Assembly (NCBI GenBank): GCA_023515745.1
Contig: JALECJ010000005.1
Span: 930,001 to 994,000, forward strand
DNA: 64,000 bases
Origin: Amoeboaphelidium protococcarum
Taxonomy: Eukaryota > Aphelidiomycota > Aphelidea
Direction of reading: 5' to 3'
Part shown: piece after piece, positions 24,131-36,293 of the stretch
Position numbering within the stretch: position 1 is the stretch's first letter
How the letters are laid out: each line of letters begins with the position of its first letter
The notes under the pieces: model-generated
Seen by the model: the letters and a program-made list of their open reading frames with translations, nothing else
Told to the model about the DNA's origin: nothing
Database searches by the model: none
Translations under genes and position numbers: made by a program

Positions 24131-26014
24131 TCAAAAAAGTTTATAATGCACGCAGTAGATAGCAGACGATAAAGCTCCAATGAAAGCGACAAAATAGACC
24201 GAATGCTCGTTCTTGTTACAAACTCCCGCGTATGTAAGAGTTTACAGTGTGCATATAATTATGATGTTCAATAATATCACCAATTTCGGAGAATTAACTA
24301 ATGATTAGACAAATAATACCAGAACCAAAATCCAGCTCCAAGGAGAGTCTAGATGGCAAATCTATAAGGTATAAGCCAGTAAGGAGATCATTGAGAGACT
24401 CGATAAAGCACGCACAAAGCCTCGACGCGATACTGACCGCGACTTTACAGCGCGTTACACTGGCGCCTTTTTCAGTCGAGGAACTACAATCTCCGATTAT
24501 GAGATAGAATCTAGGTTAAATGATGCATCATTCTCTGTTCCACTCTCAAGCCGCCTCCGATTTCCAGTCTTATATACATAGCTCCTGAACTGCGAATACC
24601 CGATGACTAAATCAAATGCAGTAGGTCGCCCACCTGGATTAATAGATAGCAACTTTCGCATCAACTCAATAAGTTCAAGAGGAACATCAGAGCGATTTTG
24701 TGGCAATTTTAATACCTTGCCAGTGCCTCTGACATTCAACATCTCCCGCTTTAGCTAATCAAAATCGTCAATGTTGTTGTACGGGAGCCGTCCATAGACC
24801 ATGAAACACAATACCATCCCAAGAGACCATATATCACACGACGGAGAATATTCAACATAGAAGCGGCCTTGATCGTCCGTTTTAAGTAGCTCAGGCGCAC
24901 AAAATTCAATTGTACCAGTCTACCCTGTGCGTTAGATGTGATCTGATTGTTGATACGACGCTGGACCGTGGGATTAAAACAAACTCTCACACTCTCCAAA
25001 ATCTGATATTAGCACACGCGGTAACTCACCCCTACTTTAAGTATTATTGAACTTGAGCAATAAATTCTGCGGCTTTAAATCTCTATGGAGAACGCCTTAG
25101 CTATGCAAATGAGCAAGCCCTGAACAAATGTCTAGAAAGAAGGACCAAATGTGCTCATATCGCATGTATGTCGGCGGCTTTTAAGAAGATCGCCTAGGCC
25201 TTTGAGAACCATGATTCAAATCACCACCTTCCGCAATATGGGACAATACGTAACTCTCCAAGTTTCCGCCATTCGCGAGCTCCATCAAGACAAACAAGCA
25301 CGGAACTGATGGTCCAAACAAAGACATTTTATGCTCTTCCAGCCAGCAATGTTTATATTCAATCACATTGGGGTGTTTTGCTCTTTCCAATATAAGGACC
25401 TCTCGCAACATTCTCTCAAGCCATTTGTGGTTATCACCCACAGCAATCTTCTTCACGACGTAATCGCCAAGAAGCACATTGTCCAAAATATGCTGACACA
25501 AATATACTGATCCGCCAGAGCCTCGACCAAGTCGCTCAATCTCCTTGAAGAATCGACTGTAATAACCTTGATTAAGTGCAGAGTATGGAACATGTTGGTT
25601 TTAGCCATCCGCATTCTAATGGAAACTGCGCCTGTTATCTGGGAACAAGTGCAATGGTGGAATGTTAGATTATTACTAATACGCAGCGGATAGAAGCTGA
25701 AAATAGTTCCTATCCACATAATCTTACATCTAGTGATTTCCACTACTTTAAGACAAGCTTTGTCCACATAGGGAGCAGAATTGCGAATGACTATCGACAG
25801 CTGGTAGCAGATGATGGTCAGCGGCCGGTGACTAGCGGACAACGGAAATCTCATGGCTCTCTTAATTAATTAGCACCGCTTACTAGGAACTCTACCTCCT
25901 AAGAATTACCCTCCACTCTTGGGAGTATGGCACCATCCTTGTCTCCTCTCCAGCATCATCAGAATCATCATCATCGTGATCATAATAATAGCCATTTCCG
26001 TCAGGTCGATGCAT
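24131..26014 (-). CDS. IKS1-like Ser/Thr protein kinase with C-terminal membrane segments
   Basis: Single exon, 627 residues. Acidic start (YYYDHDDDDSDDAGEE), a CSLCGQS zinc-like pair near residue 85, then a full kinase domain (about 150-480): glycine loop LGRGSGGSVYLC, VVKKIAVG (ATP lysine), catalytic loop LHRDLKPQNLLL near 306, SDFGEC in place of DFG+x near 336, GTIEFCAPELL. The KHPNVIEYKHCWLEEHKMS segment after the N-lobe is typical of the fungal IKS family. The C-terminus (about 555-627) has two or three hydrophobic helices (SWILVLVLFVQSL, LVILLNIIIIC), also a feature of IKS kinases, pointing to membrane anchoring. ATG at 26014; TGA at 24133-24131. Substrate unknown. Confidence 0.88.
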
Positions 26015-26424
26015 TTTGTTTCGGTGATTTTTCGCTGCTGTTGAGAACTGTGAAACACTCGAAACTAATGCGACGAGATACTGATTACCATTAACTAATC
26101 GGTGTAACGACTACTCTAGTCCTCTTTATAAACTTTTAACTTTTTTTCTACAAAAAGACGCGCCAAATTCGACCGTGTATCATCTTCGTTTATGCTATCT
26201 ATAGATTTGTAACTCTATGTCATATCGCAGCTATCGCTACATGCACTCTATAAATAGCACGTCGCCCCAGGACTTTTTAGAGCATGAAGACTCTTATCAG
26301 CATTAAGAAGGATATCATCGTTCAAATAAGTATTGACTGCTTGCTTCAATTTGCTATTCTATTTCTCACAACAGATTGAATTATCATCAGTTTAATTTAA
26401 AAAGGCAATTGAACTCAGATATTA
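26015..26424. promoter_or_regulatory. Divergent intergenic region with a short upstream ORF
   Basis: 410 bp between the IKS1-like kinase (minus) and the receptor kinase (plus). A 31-codon ORF (ATG 26284, TGA 26377-26379) lies in the same frame 46 bp before the receptor-kinase ATG and could act as a uORF. Nothing else recognised. Confidence 0.35.
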
Positions 26425-29400
26425 ATGCAATTGTTCTGGTATTTTGCTCTCTCGCGTTTAGTGTTGGGTAACTACGTTGAATGGGTGGCACAAATTGGCG
26501 GCGACGATTAAGAAAATGCAAAGTAATTGACGGTGGATGACTAAAGTGGCACTGTACTTGCTGTTGGCGTGGCCAGATCTGTAAACATGTCAATATTTGA
26601 CGCTAACAGTGGCGTGATCCCCGCATACTCTTACACCAAAGATGCCACTTTTGATGGTTATGCCGCGAATTTTTATCAAAACGGCACTCTCAACTGGTAC
26701 ATAAGATTTGCCGGCGGGTCTTATGATGATATGAACTAAGCAGCCACTGATGGATAAGGCCACTTTGCCGTGGTTGGATTGACAATGTCACGTCCTTGTA
26801 GGGCCTATAACATGAAAAATGATTTGATATTAGAGTTAACCAATTCGGGATAAGCTCTAAAGGCCGATGGATTCCTGTTGCTTCTTGATAGCTTTGGAAG
26901 TATAGCGTGGTTTGCCAGATTAAATGGTCTACTGTATGAAAACTTTTGGAGCGTGGATATGTCACCCAACGGCCAGATTTGGGTTGCCGGATCTACAGAG
27001 TCCAACGGTTCCACTATAGTTGACGCATTTAATGTCACGTAAAATCTAATGAACTTTACAGAAACATTGAGCTCTTTTGTAGCAAAGTTTGACTCTAATG
27101 GCTCTTTACTGTGGTTTGCATAACAGATGGGCGTATCTAGTCCGTTTTCTGTTGCATGGAGTGAAAGCTCTAGTCGCGTTGCCATTTCTGGTCGGATGTC
27201 AGCTTCATCCAATATGACAGTCTATGATGCGGCTGGTGCTTAAGTGAACTCGTTTATTCCACCTATCAATCAAGCGTGTTTTGTTATTGTATACTCTAAT
27301 TCGGGATCTTACGTGTGGTCTATCACTGTGGAAGCTAACGCTGGCGGTGTTTGCGATGATTTAGTGGTATCTTTTGATGACGACGATAATATATGGTTAA
27401 CTGGATTCATCACTGCGCAAAGTGTCATTCGGCAAGCGGATGGCAATGTCGCGAAAGTGTTACAGTATGGAATGGGAGATGCCTCGTTTGCTTCCAAGTT
27501 CAATTCTGCAGGAGTTCATTAATGGACCGTCTAAATGTATGGATAGACTGAAGCAACTGGGTTCACAAGATTTTCATTTCACGACGTCAGTTAAGGTAAT
27601 GATATGCTTGCAGTGACTGCTTGGACTAATGGCACTAATGTGCCTGTTTATGGTATTGCTGGATAGATACTCACCACTGTTCAATCATCCGGAGGTTATG
27701 ACTCTGTGATACTCAACTTTTATTCTAATGGTACATACGTGAATTAGCAGCGAGTTTAAGGTGCCGGAGATGACAGGCTGACATCTGTTAAATTCAATAG
27801 CAAGAACGACATGTTTGTTACGGGTAGATTTACGTCTTAGAATTTGGTTTTGGCAGATACTGATGGCAGTGTATGTCACAATGTGACTCGGTTTGGACCT
27901 TTATAGGCGTTGGTGGCTAAAGTGAATACTGGGACACGATAGGGCTTTTGCCCTGCTTCAATTTTACTGTCGACTACTATAACAACAACTACGACGACGA
28001 CTACTATTTCAACCTCCACTCTGACGACTATCATTGCCACGACGACTACCACCACTCCAACTATTACCACGATGCCATTTGGCTCTGTTGGTATGGAGAC
28101 TACTACTGGCACTTGGCTGACAAGCTCTGGAATAACTGAAATCTAATCATCTGCCTTCACTACACAAGATGGCATTCTGGGAGCTTAAACATTGCAGTCT
28201 TCGTCATTTCCTAACACTGCATCGTTCGGGTCTTCATAATCGGAAGTGCTATCTGCGTCAAGTTTAGCTTCTAATGTAACTGTACTGCCTTTGAATACTG
28301 CATGCTCTTCAGGTGGAGTATGTTTATCATAATTGGCGTCTGTAGCTCCGTCTACTACTAGAGCCTAAACGCAATAAGGGTCGATCATATTCTCGTAGAA
28401 TTTGAGAAGCTAAGGTGGGATCAGCTTATAGATTTCATCTTCATCAATAATTGACCCTGCTTAAGATGCAAAATTTGCAAGAGATATTATGCAGGATCTT
28501 CTTCCTATTATCGTTGGCGTCTTGGCGTCGCTGATCGTTATTGCCGTTATAGTGGCGTTCTGCATTGTACGAAGAAGGCGTTAAAAGTAAAAAAAGCTGA
28601 TGTTTGCAATGAGGGTGTCGTAGACTACAGATATGACTTCTTCTTATAATGTCAATCAATCTTCTATTAACACAATGAATGCCACCACTGTTGTGAATAC
28701 GTTTCAGGCGATATCCGTCCCGGCATATATACAAATGCGTGAGGGAGCCAACTTTAGGCCTGTAGATAACAAAGTTCTGCAGGCTGGAGGTCAGGGAGCT
28801 ATTAGTGTAGTTGACGTTTTGCAGTTCCCATCTGGACATCCTCTCTCCTTCGCTGGTATCAGACGCGGTGTTGCAAAGCGATTCGGAACTGATGTACTTC
28901 AAGAGACTTTTTTGTAAGAGGTGGCTCTATTGTGGTAGTTTAATCACAGCGAGTTTATCGCTAAAATATTCGGCTATGACAATGAAGCTAAAGTTATTAT
29001 CATGAAGTACTATGAAATGGGATCCCTTTAGGGCTGGATACATGATTAATCGAAGATTTTAACTGTGGATTAAGTGTTCTCATTTGCTTTGGACGTTGCC
29101 TCCGCTATCAATCTAGTTCACGTCAATGGCGTCGCTCATTGTGATATTAAGCCTGCCAATTTTCTGGTTTATGTTGAAAATTAAAACTCGTCACTGGGAT
29201 CTAATAGCGATGTAATGCGCGTATGCCTCACTGATTTTGGTGTTTGCAAGGTGGTCGATTAAACTTAGATTGTGCAAGGTATGCAATGGAATTCCGTGAC
29301 TGGGCGTACCTTGAGGTACAGTGCACCTGAGCTGCTTTAAGATTACAGAGAGTTTTTTCGCAATAATCCTCACTTGATTTACGCGCAAGATATATATGCG

Positions 29401-29637
29401 GCCGGCATTTTGTTTAATGAGCTTATAACCAGGTAAGAGCCATGGTACGGACTACCTGCTGATGCTGTTATTGAAAATGTTCTCTCTGGGTTACGTCCGC
29501 CGACTCCTATTTAGCCTGAGAGTCAAGCGATAGTGGAATATCTAAACTTGATTTAATCTTGTTGGAGCTAAGACCCTAAGTCCAGGCCGAATACCGAATA
29601 AGTTTGCAATGGTATGAAAAAGATTTTGCATCCTTGA
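26425..29637 (+). CDS. Receptor-like protein kinase with beta-propeller-type ectodomain
   Basis: Single exon, 1,070 residues. A hydrophobic N-terminus (MQLFWYFALSRLVLG) acts as signal peptide. Residues about 20-510 form recurring units such as VEWVAQIGGDDQ, LVAKVN and DSFGSIAWFARL separated by roughly 40-90 residues, resembling SBBP-like beta-propeller repeats, with many N-glycosylation sites. A Thr-rich stalk (about 520-690) follows, then one membrane helix (IIVGVLASLIVIAVIVAFCI, about 692-715) and Arg/Lys stop-transfer. Cytoplasmic kinase, about 770-1065: GVAKRFG (ATP Lys), catalytic loop HCDIKPANFL (HCD rather than HRD, still with Asp and Asn), LTDFGVCK, RYSAPELL. The kinase should be active despite the Arg-to-Cys change. 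Ligand unknown. Architecture resembles plant-style receptor kinases, here in a probable opisthokont relative. Confidence 0.85.
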
Positions 29638-29781
29638 GCCTTTAATGTTGTTTTGGTAATAATTGAGTAAAAAGAACACTAAGACAATTCAAAATCTGAA
29701 GATGAAACTCCCCATAAATTTTAAGTCAGGAGCAATTAAGAGTAAACTGGACCAATGATGAAATAGAAAAAGTCTTTAGAA

Positions 29782-31022
29782 TCAAGCTTTCCATTTACCA
29801 GCAGAGTATAAATCGTCTACAGATTTAAATGCAACATCTTTCGATATAGATTCTTCAATAGCCAAGGGATCGATACCCTCAGAATGTTCAATCACTGCAA
29901 TTTTAACGGCTTCACTCAATGTGCTTCCATGAACTTTATTGTCCAACTACAGCATTTTAACTTGATCTGTAGTGATGCGAAGTGAACTGTTGTACGGAGT
30001 GATAAGCTCAAAGATACGTGCTTGGATCAGTGCTACAGCGACAGGCACATGAACGAAGAATGGAGGCATCAGAGATCTCATAAAGGACCCAGATTTCATT
30101 CCCCACCAACGAGTTGTTCTACTAATTAAATCTTTAAAAGTGTACACTACAGCCATGTTATGAATGAGAGTAATAAATATCGTATTTCATAACGCGAATA
30201 GTAGATACCTTGTGAGCCACCAACTTCAACCAGGGCATAATCGCCGGAAGCTGTTTGGTGCTCAATTGAATTCTTGATAACTTTACACAAATCTTCCACG
30301 TATATTGGCTCTACACGCTCTAAATTTCGATTACAACATCATAGTATAATTAAAAATATTTTTAAAGGCCCAATTATTACAGTATAGAGATTTCCCGCTG
30401 CCAAAGATCGGAAATACAGGAAATAGGGCAGTCAATTTGGCGAATCTGTTCAGGAAGCTATCATTTGGTCCAATGACCAATCCGGGTCGCACAATGATCG
30501 AACTCAAATTTTAACTTCCACGACAAGCGTCAATAATAGCCTATTCACCCAGTGCCTTTGTCGCGGTATACGGTGTGGGACCATTCAGATCTGCGCCAAT
30601 AGCACTTACATGCACAAACTTGCCAACTCTCTATGCATTACGCTCGGCAAGTGCTTTCGCAACATTCAATGGTCCATCTCGCTAAACAACACTGAAAGTA
30701 TTATTGTCGCCAGTCTATTCCATGATACCGACCAGATTGACAGCGACATCGCATTCTTTTAATGCATCTTAGACTTGGTCATATTACGTAATATCGCATT
30801 TAATGTGCTCAATGGAGGAGGAATTTCCTCCATTATCAGCTCTCTTGATTTCTGAACGTGACGCAATGGCAATTTTGTACTTGTTACTACTAGAGTTCAA
30901 CAATTATCGAATCAAATGTTTACCTACAGCACGAAAGTTGAATGCGTCTGTAGAAAGATGAATTTAAACCTACCAATGTAGCCATTGCCGCCAAAAATAA
31001 CAACTCTGGGGGACGTCAACAT
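29782..31022 (-). CDS. NDUFA9/COQ11-type atypical short-chain dehydrogenase (mitochondrial)
   Basis: Four exons; introns 30973-30924, 30380-30311 and 30208-30147, each GT...TAG. The spliced product has 352 residues. Rossmann start VVIFGGNGYIGKHLIRQLL, the family block GIMEQTGDNNTFSVVQRDGP, FVHVSAIGADLNGPTPYTATK (YxxxK-like), IIVRPGLVIGPND and QPIYVEDLCKVI, then C-terminal ITTDQVKMLQLDNKV, which is characteristic of the 39-kDa complex I subunit NDUFA9 and its relative Coq11. NDUFA9 binds NADPH in the complex I matrix arm; Coq11 acts with the CoQ synthome. Which of the two this is cannot be settled from sequence alone; length is closer to NDUFA9. TGA at 29784-29782. Confidence 0.85.
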
Positions 31023-31623
31023 GTCTTCAAGATGGTTACTGTGATGATGTTGCCTTGTAAAAGCGATTAGAAAAATGACAAATATATATTAAAGCTCGAA
31101 ACGCGTGATAAGTGGGCGTTTATCAAACAACTTCCCAAGGAATCAAACAAGGCAGAGTTGACGCAAACGGTAACTAAGGCGTGTCTAGCACGTGCTGATG
31201 TGTCTCCACAAACAAACGCTTGATGTATACTCTGGGAGTATGGTGAGATACCGGCAAATGCTAGTGGACGGGTGAATTTGCATTTATCATAAATTCATTA
31301 TCACTTTATCATGGTCACTAGAACACATGTGATACTTCTAAGTACACGTATATAGCACAAGTTGTCCACAGCTTATCACGAATGTTTGTGTTTTGCCAAT
31401 TATCAATTGATTCGTGATTTGGCACGAGCCTAACGGTGTGCTCACTGGCCAGCCATGGTTACAATCGCTCTTGTACTTGATTGAAGTCTTGGGCAAGATT
31501 ACTCACTTTGTCCACCAACTTTCACCAGTCCCACCATTATATTTTTTTCAACTTTAAATCAGCATTCAAATTATTATTTGTATCGTATTTTGCAATATTA
31601 GCTGCCAACTTGAATTTAATAAT
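31023..31623. promoter_or_regulatory. Divergent intergenic region, 601 bp
   Basis: Between NDUFA9-like (minus) and the Q-rich regulator (plus), hence both promoters. A/T-rich with TTATCA/TGATAA words near 31285-31400. No gene or repeat recognised. Confidence 0.35.
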
Positions 31624-33166
31624 ATGAGTCACTCTGGTAATTCCGACAACTTGATAAGTCCAAGCGATTGCAACTCTGATACAATGGTAAGTTGTGTGGT
31701 TTCCCCCATTGTTTCATCTCACACATTGATTTGATTGACGATCTTGTGAAGTGTGTGTAGAGCGATAAAGCAACGGGCGATGTAATAATAAGCGGCGATA
31801 ACAAGTAGTAGCGGTTTTAAGAAACAGTCCAGGCCATTCACGATATCATTGACAAGAAGCTCTACCGTGAGAAGGATATGAGTATCGAAGACTACTTCAA
31901 GACTCACTGGGACATATCTCGCGCTTAAGGTAAGCTTTTTTTACCTGATTGGTTTCATCTCACCCTTATATATTTATTTACATGTGTGTAGCCTATCGCC
32001 TATATAATTGTGGCCAAGTGCTGAACGAGCTTAAAGAGTTCTCCATCCTTCCAAATCGTGAAAGATATTGCCGTATAATTAAAAAGGTCACCAAGCTGAA
32101 GTAGGAACGTGTCAAGCTATGGGCTAAAGTGATCGAGATCGTGGATGGTAACGAAGATCTGATCACGAGCGGCGTGATAACTGACGCGTGGAACCAAATT
32201 CTGATTGCAGAGGGAAGAGGTGAGGCGTAGGTGGATAGTGCTGGCAATTCTAAGCGATTGAAAAACCTATAAGCTGTCCAAGATTTCTAAAATTAGTATG
32301 CTGGTTACTAGAGACAATAGCCTCGCAGAATGTCCGCTGTATATGTCACGCAGGTGATGAGGCCCAACAGCAATCAGTTTGGCTAAACGGTCAGACTAGC
32401 GACAAGTCCATAGCAGTAGATAAGTGGTAATAGGTATCCTAATAACACGTTGCCGCCTTCTACTACTAACATGCATCAGCTGTCGCGAGGTCCTCAAAGA
32501 ATGCAGCAAGATGTCAAGTTTTAACCATATCCTGTATAATAGTAATAATAATACCAGCGCTAGCGGCAAACATACCCTCCAGTCCTCCAAACTGCACATC
32601 CTTACTCTAATGCTCAGGCTCGACCATAAGCCCACCCTGTTTATAATTCCTCCTCTCGCTCTCCTTAGTCACCATATCGTCCGATTAACAGTGTACACGA
32701 ATAGGTGTCTGGCGGATCGAGATAGCTTGGTGAGATGAAGAAAGGCTTGGCCAATGAATCTGCACATCTTCTGATGCAATTCTCTGCAGCATCTCCTAGG
32801 TCTGATCTCTCTGTGAGTCCGCTAATGAGACAGCAGTAGATCAGATAAGGTACCAATGATCAGAGCAGCAGCGGATTTATGGCTAGCCAAGGCTCTGACT
32901 CGCTGCGAAAGATAAATGAAGTCACCCATCCTCGTCCTATTCTTCTGCCTCCACTGAATTAATCTCAGCCCAACTCCTCTCTGCCATCCGCAGTGCATTC
33001 TTTATCAGGCACTACTGTTGCCGATGAGTAAGAGTCTGATAAGAATTTGCGGTCAATGTTACTACACCCAATCTAAGCTGCTGATGGCACGCGAGGGGAA
33101 ACTGATGTTAGTCAAGACCAACCAAAGGTCACACTCCCAAGTATTAAGAATTTGCTGAGCGATTGA
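31624..33166 (+). CDS. Putative Q/P/S-rich regulator with an N-terminal helical SRAQAYRLY domain
   Basis: Three exons; introns 31687-31760 and 31930-31991 (both ending GTGTGTGTAG or GTGTGTAG). 468 residues, TGA at 33164-33166. Residues about 45-130 contain IDKKLYREKDMSIEDYFKTH, WDISRAQAYRLYNCGQVLNE and ILPNRERYCRIIKKVTKLK. This pattern (W-x-SR-x-AYRL, then L-PxxE) resembles helix-turn-helix-associated domains known to me mainly from bacterial and phage/plasmid DNA-binding proteins. The rest is low complexity, rich in Gln (runs of TAA/TAG codons), Pro and Ser, ending VTLPSIKNLLSD. It looks like a DNA-binding transcription regulator, but the function is inference and the domain comparison is from memory. 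Confidence 0.6.
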
Positions 33167-33248
33167 TTGAAGTAAAAATGTGCAATATTATGAATTTAAT
33201 ACACTGTGTATATTAATCAGATGTCCTAGTACAAGGAGCGCAATTAAT

Positions 33249-33989
33249 TCACTATTTCTTCTACTTTGTCGGAATGTCAAATCTAGTAGGAGTCTGGATA
33301 GACAACAACCAACTAATGCCCAACACCGTAATGGCTATCGCCCATACAGCAGATGTTATTCCCATCAGAATCGCAGGACTAAAGAGCTAATTCTTGCTGA
33401 AAAATTTCTCTGTAGAGTTAGTAGACGGCTCATTGATCTATCTCTTTTACAAGTACAAGTTTCTTTAGCTATTTTGGGAGAGAGTCTATGGAGCCATGAT
33501 AATTAGATGGTGACTGTCATTGTCATCCAGAATCTCTTGAATCGAAGAAGACTCCTCAATGTTGATAATCTAACTGCTACTAATCAATGGACAATTCTAT
33601 TGCAATTATTGAACTAAATCCGACACAAAGCTCTGAGGTGATACAAATGTATCAATCTAACCAATAGCAACGCTGGACTTGGACTAATCATAATCAGACA
33701 CTAATCTTTAAAAGGTCGACTGCTCATCAAAGTGGCCATTAATAAGATTCACGGCATCGAATCCATCATCTAGCAGAAGTACAGATAATTTATAAGATAT
33801 AGACCCATCTTTTTAATAGGTACAGAACTGGTCCAGAACAGCACTGGAAATCAGTGAAGCATCTAGAGTTTAATAGTACCGAACACCCAAATCCAATTCC
33901 GCAGGGGACTTTAGATACACTATAACAGGTCCATAGGCAGCAGATAAGAGGCAAAACAGCGATAATAGAAATAACATTGATGCTTTCAT
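33249..33989 (-). CDS. V-ATPase accessory subunit, VOA1/Ac45-like
   Basis: 246 residues, single exon. Signal peptide MKASMLFLLSLFCLLSAAYG, a luminal Ser/Gln-rich domain, then near the C-terminus FSPAILMGITSAVWAIAITV followed by the short tail SIQTPTRFDIPTKQKKQ. The combination of a C-terminal helix with SIQTPTRF and a basic end is the signature of the Ac45/Voa1/BIG1 family, which helps assemble the V0 sector of the vacuolar ATPase in the ER. Yeast Voa1 is about 265 residues. Start at ATG 33989, TGA 33251-33249. The luminal domain itself is too divergent to assign. Confidence 0.75.
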
Positions 33990-34231
33990 ATTTTCAGCAT
34001 GAACTCGTATACAGTACTATCTACTAGAGAATCGATATAAATGTTACAGGTGGAAAGAGGAAAAATGAAATGGAGAGAGAAACGACAATAAAAAGTCAGA
34101 ACGTTACGACGCGCTGATGGAAGAGAGATGAGCGAGGGAGAGAAACAAGAAACGACGCGATCATCAAAATGACATGACATCAGTCAGAAGAAACGATCAT
34201 ATGAGACACTATAATACACTTATTGAGATTA

Positions 34232-34528
34232 TCACGGCTCCCTTTAATTACTATTTACACTATTTAAATCAACCAGAGACGCCAAAAACTTGAGATTCTA
34301 CTGCAACTTGGCTTGTACAATCACGAGATCTTGTTAATTCTGAGGAGACGGATCATTTTACAGTTGCACACATAGTTGTATCAATTTAGAATTGGCCATC
34401 AGTATTTTCTGCACAGACTCTTTACTTAAAGTAACAGGCACTTGTTAGCCATTCTGAGTAATTATAGGCGGATTCGGATCCGCGGGGGAATGCGAATGTA
34501 TGGTATTGTTGTTATTTCGACTGGTCAT
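34232..34528 (-). CDS. SS18/SSXT-like small coactivator
   Basis: 98 residues, single exon. The core SVQKILMANSKLIQLCVQLQ, QNQQDLVIVQAKLQQNLKFL and ASLVD matches the SSXT (SNH) domain order of SS18 and plant GIF proteins: QK(I/M)L-x-N-x-LIQ ... Q-x-x-L-x-NL-x-(Y/F)LA. SS18 is a subunit of BAF/SWI-SNF chromatin remodellers. The protein lacks the long QPGY tail of animal SS18. Several glutamines are TAA/TAG. Short length keeps confidence moderate. Confidence 0.65.
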
Positions 34529-34650
34529 AAAATTATGATCGATTCCTTGTTGCAGAAAGTCAGAAGAGATTGACGATGGCGTGACTTTTAAATGTCATAT
34601 TTCGAAAGTTAAATTGACATTTACTACCAATTGTATTTACTTAGATACAA

Positions 34651-36260
34651 TCACTTTTCAAGATCAATAATCTTCTGAAGCACTTTGGAAACATCAGCAA
34701 AATTAGGGCGTTATTGGGGCAAAGTCTACCAGCACAACTCCATCAATTTCTTCAAATGTGGAGGGAAGTAATCGGGAATTGATGGCCTCGCTTAATTCAA
34801 AACTACTTACAGTCCCAATTGCATAGAGCACCACTAACACTCTTCGAATGGTGACTGTCGTGTGACAAGTTCATAGATCAACATACCGAAACTGTAAATG
34901 TCCGCTTTGTGGGCAGCTATTGTGAAATCTGCGGTTGATTAGGAGTTCTCACACAGCCGCCCATTTTACAATAGCTCCGGTGCAACATATAATGGATCCA
35001 GGATTACACTATTTCCATCGCCGTACTATCCCAAGATAGTGTTATACAATCCATAATCAATCAGCTACAAATTGTTACCTGCATTCACTACAACAATATT
35101 TCGTGGCATCAAACTCAAATGATGACTTCCATTATCATGCAAGAACTGCATTGCCTAACTGATATCATGAAGCCAACGAAGCACTTGATTACTACTCAAC
35201 TCAACATCAGGACTATGGATCAAGTCATCAAGTGTCTCGATGGTACCGGTTAACTGATCTTCCATATCGATTTAGTTCTACTAAACGGGAGTATTCACAT
35301 TCTCGTAAGCAACAGCGATTAACTGATTTTAATCAAGACAAGCACCGATGATGGTTCTTAGGGATATATGACTCAACTTCTAGAGGACATCAATTCGCAG
35401 CTTTAGCAATTCAATGGCGCCATTGAAATCATTAGACTTTACAAGGACGTTATCTTTTAAGCTGGCGGGATTAAAGAATCTCTGAGCCACAATCAAGTCG
35501 CTGATCCTTTTTACAATACATGGAACTCCATTCACTTTGGCAAGACACATCTCCGTCCTATCAGTCATCCAAACCAACTCGCCCCAAATCACAGCGCTGG
35601 CATTAATGTCAAAGAACTAACGCTTCGTCTTGGCTATATGTTTAGCTTTGGCAAACAATTCCACCTCTTCATGCTATCGTGACTTTAACACTATCGGGTC
35701 CGTCTGTATTGGATTCTCCACAGATTGCGTCAATATATCCTTCAGCTGGCTCTTTAATGATGGCCGAGCAAAGTCGAGCGGAATCTTGCCATATTTATTC
35801 ACAGATCCAATCAGTGCACCATACTATTTGATAAGAAGCTCAACTAGTTTAACGTCATTTCTATAACAAGCGTAATGAAGCGCAGTATTGCCATGATCAT
35901 TCGCTATATTTAACACCGCCACCTGATCTGGGACGTCCAATATTATCTTGGTCAACTCAATATCAGCGTTCTGACAAGCCAAATCTACACAAAAACTATG
36001 TATCAGACAACTGTGATATAATTCAGCTAAAAGGTAAGTAATGGATTCTTACGTAGAGCGGTATCACCGGCAATATTCTGAACAGAGACGTCAGCCTACC
36101 TCTCAAGCAGCAGTTGTATCACCTCTTTGAACTAATACTTGACCGCATACATGAGCGGAGTAAAATCATGATCATCTTTAGTATTAACATCGCTGCACAT
36201 TCGCACCCACATTATCGCCTCCTTCTCATTACCGCTCTAGAAAGCCCTCTTCAAACTCAT
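34651..36260 (-). CDS. Integrin-linked-kinase-like ankyrin-repeat pseudokinase
   Basis: Two exons, intron 36052-35985 (68 nt, ends GTGTAG). 513 residues. Residues 1-170 are ankyrin repeats (DFTPLMYAVKY, GDTALHLACQN, GNTALHYACYRN, YGKIPLDFA). The C-terminal two thirds is a kinase fold without catalytic residues: in place of HRD it has SHHLSLMPRNIVV, DFG is replaced by IDYGLY, and no clear glycine loop is seen; YVAPELL and DIYSFGMLIYELVTRQSPF are kept. Ankyrin plus inactive kinase with WGELVW before the kinase domain is the ILK layout; ILK is a scaffold of the IPP adhesion complex. An ankyrin-TKL relative remains possible. ATG 36260; TGA 34653-34651. Confidence 0.75.
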
Positions 36261-36293
36261 ATTTTATGTCAAAACAAAATCTAATATAATATG

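Noticed and set aside
27876-28139. Val-rich and Tyr/Asp-rich ORFs near 28 kb on either strand
   Set aside because: Shadows of the ACN-rich Thr stalk of the receptor kinase in other frames.
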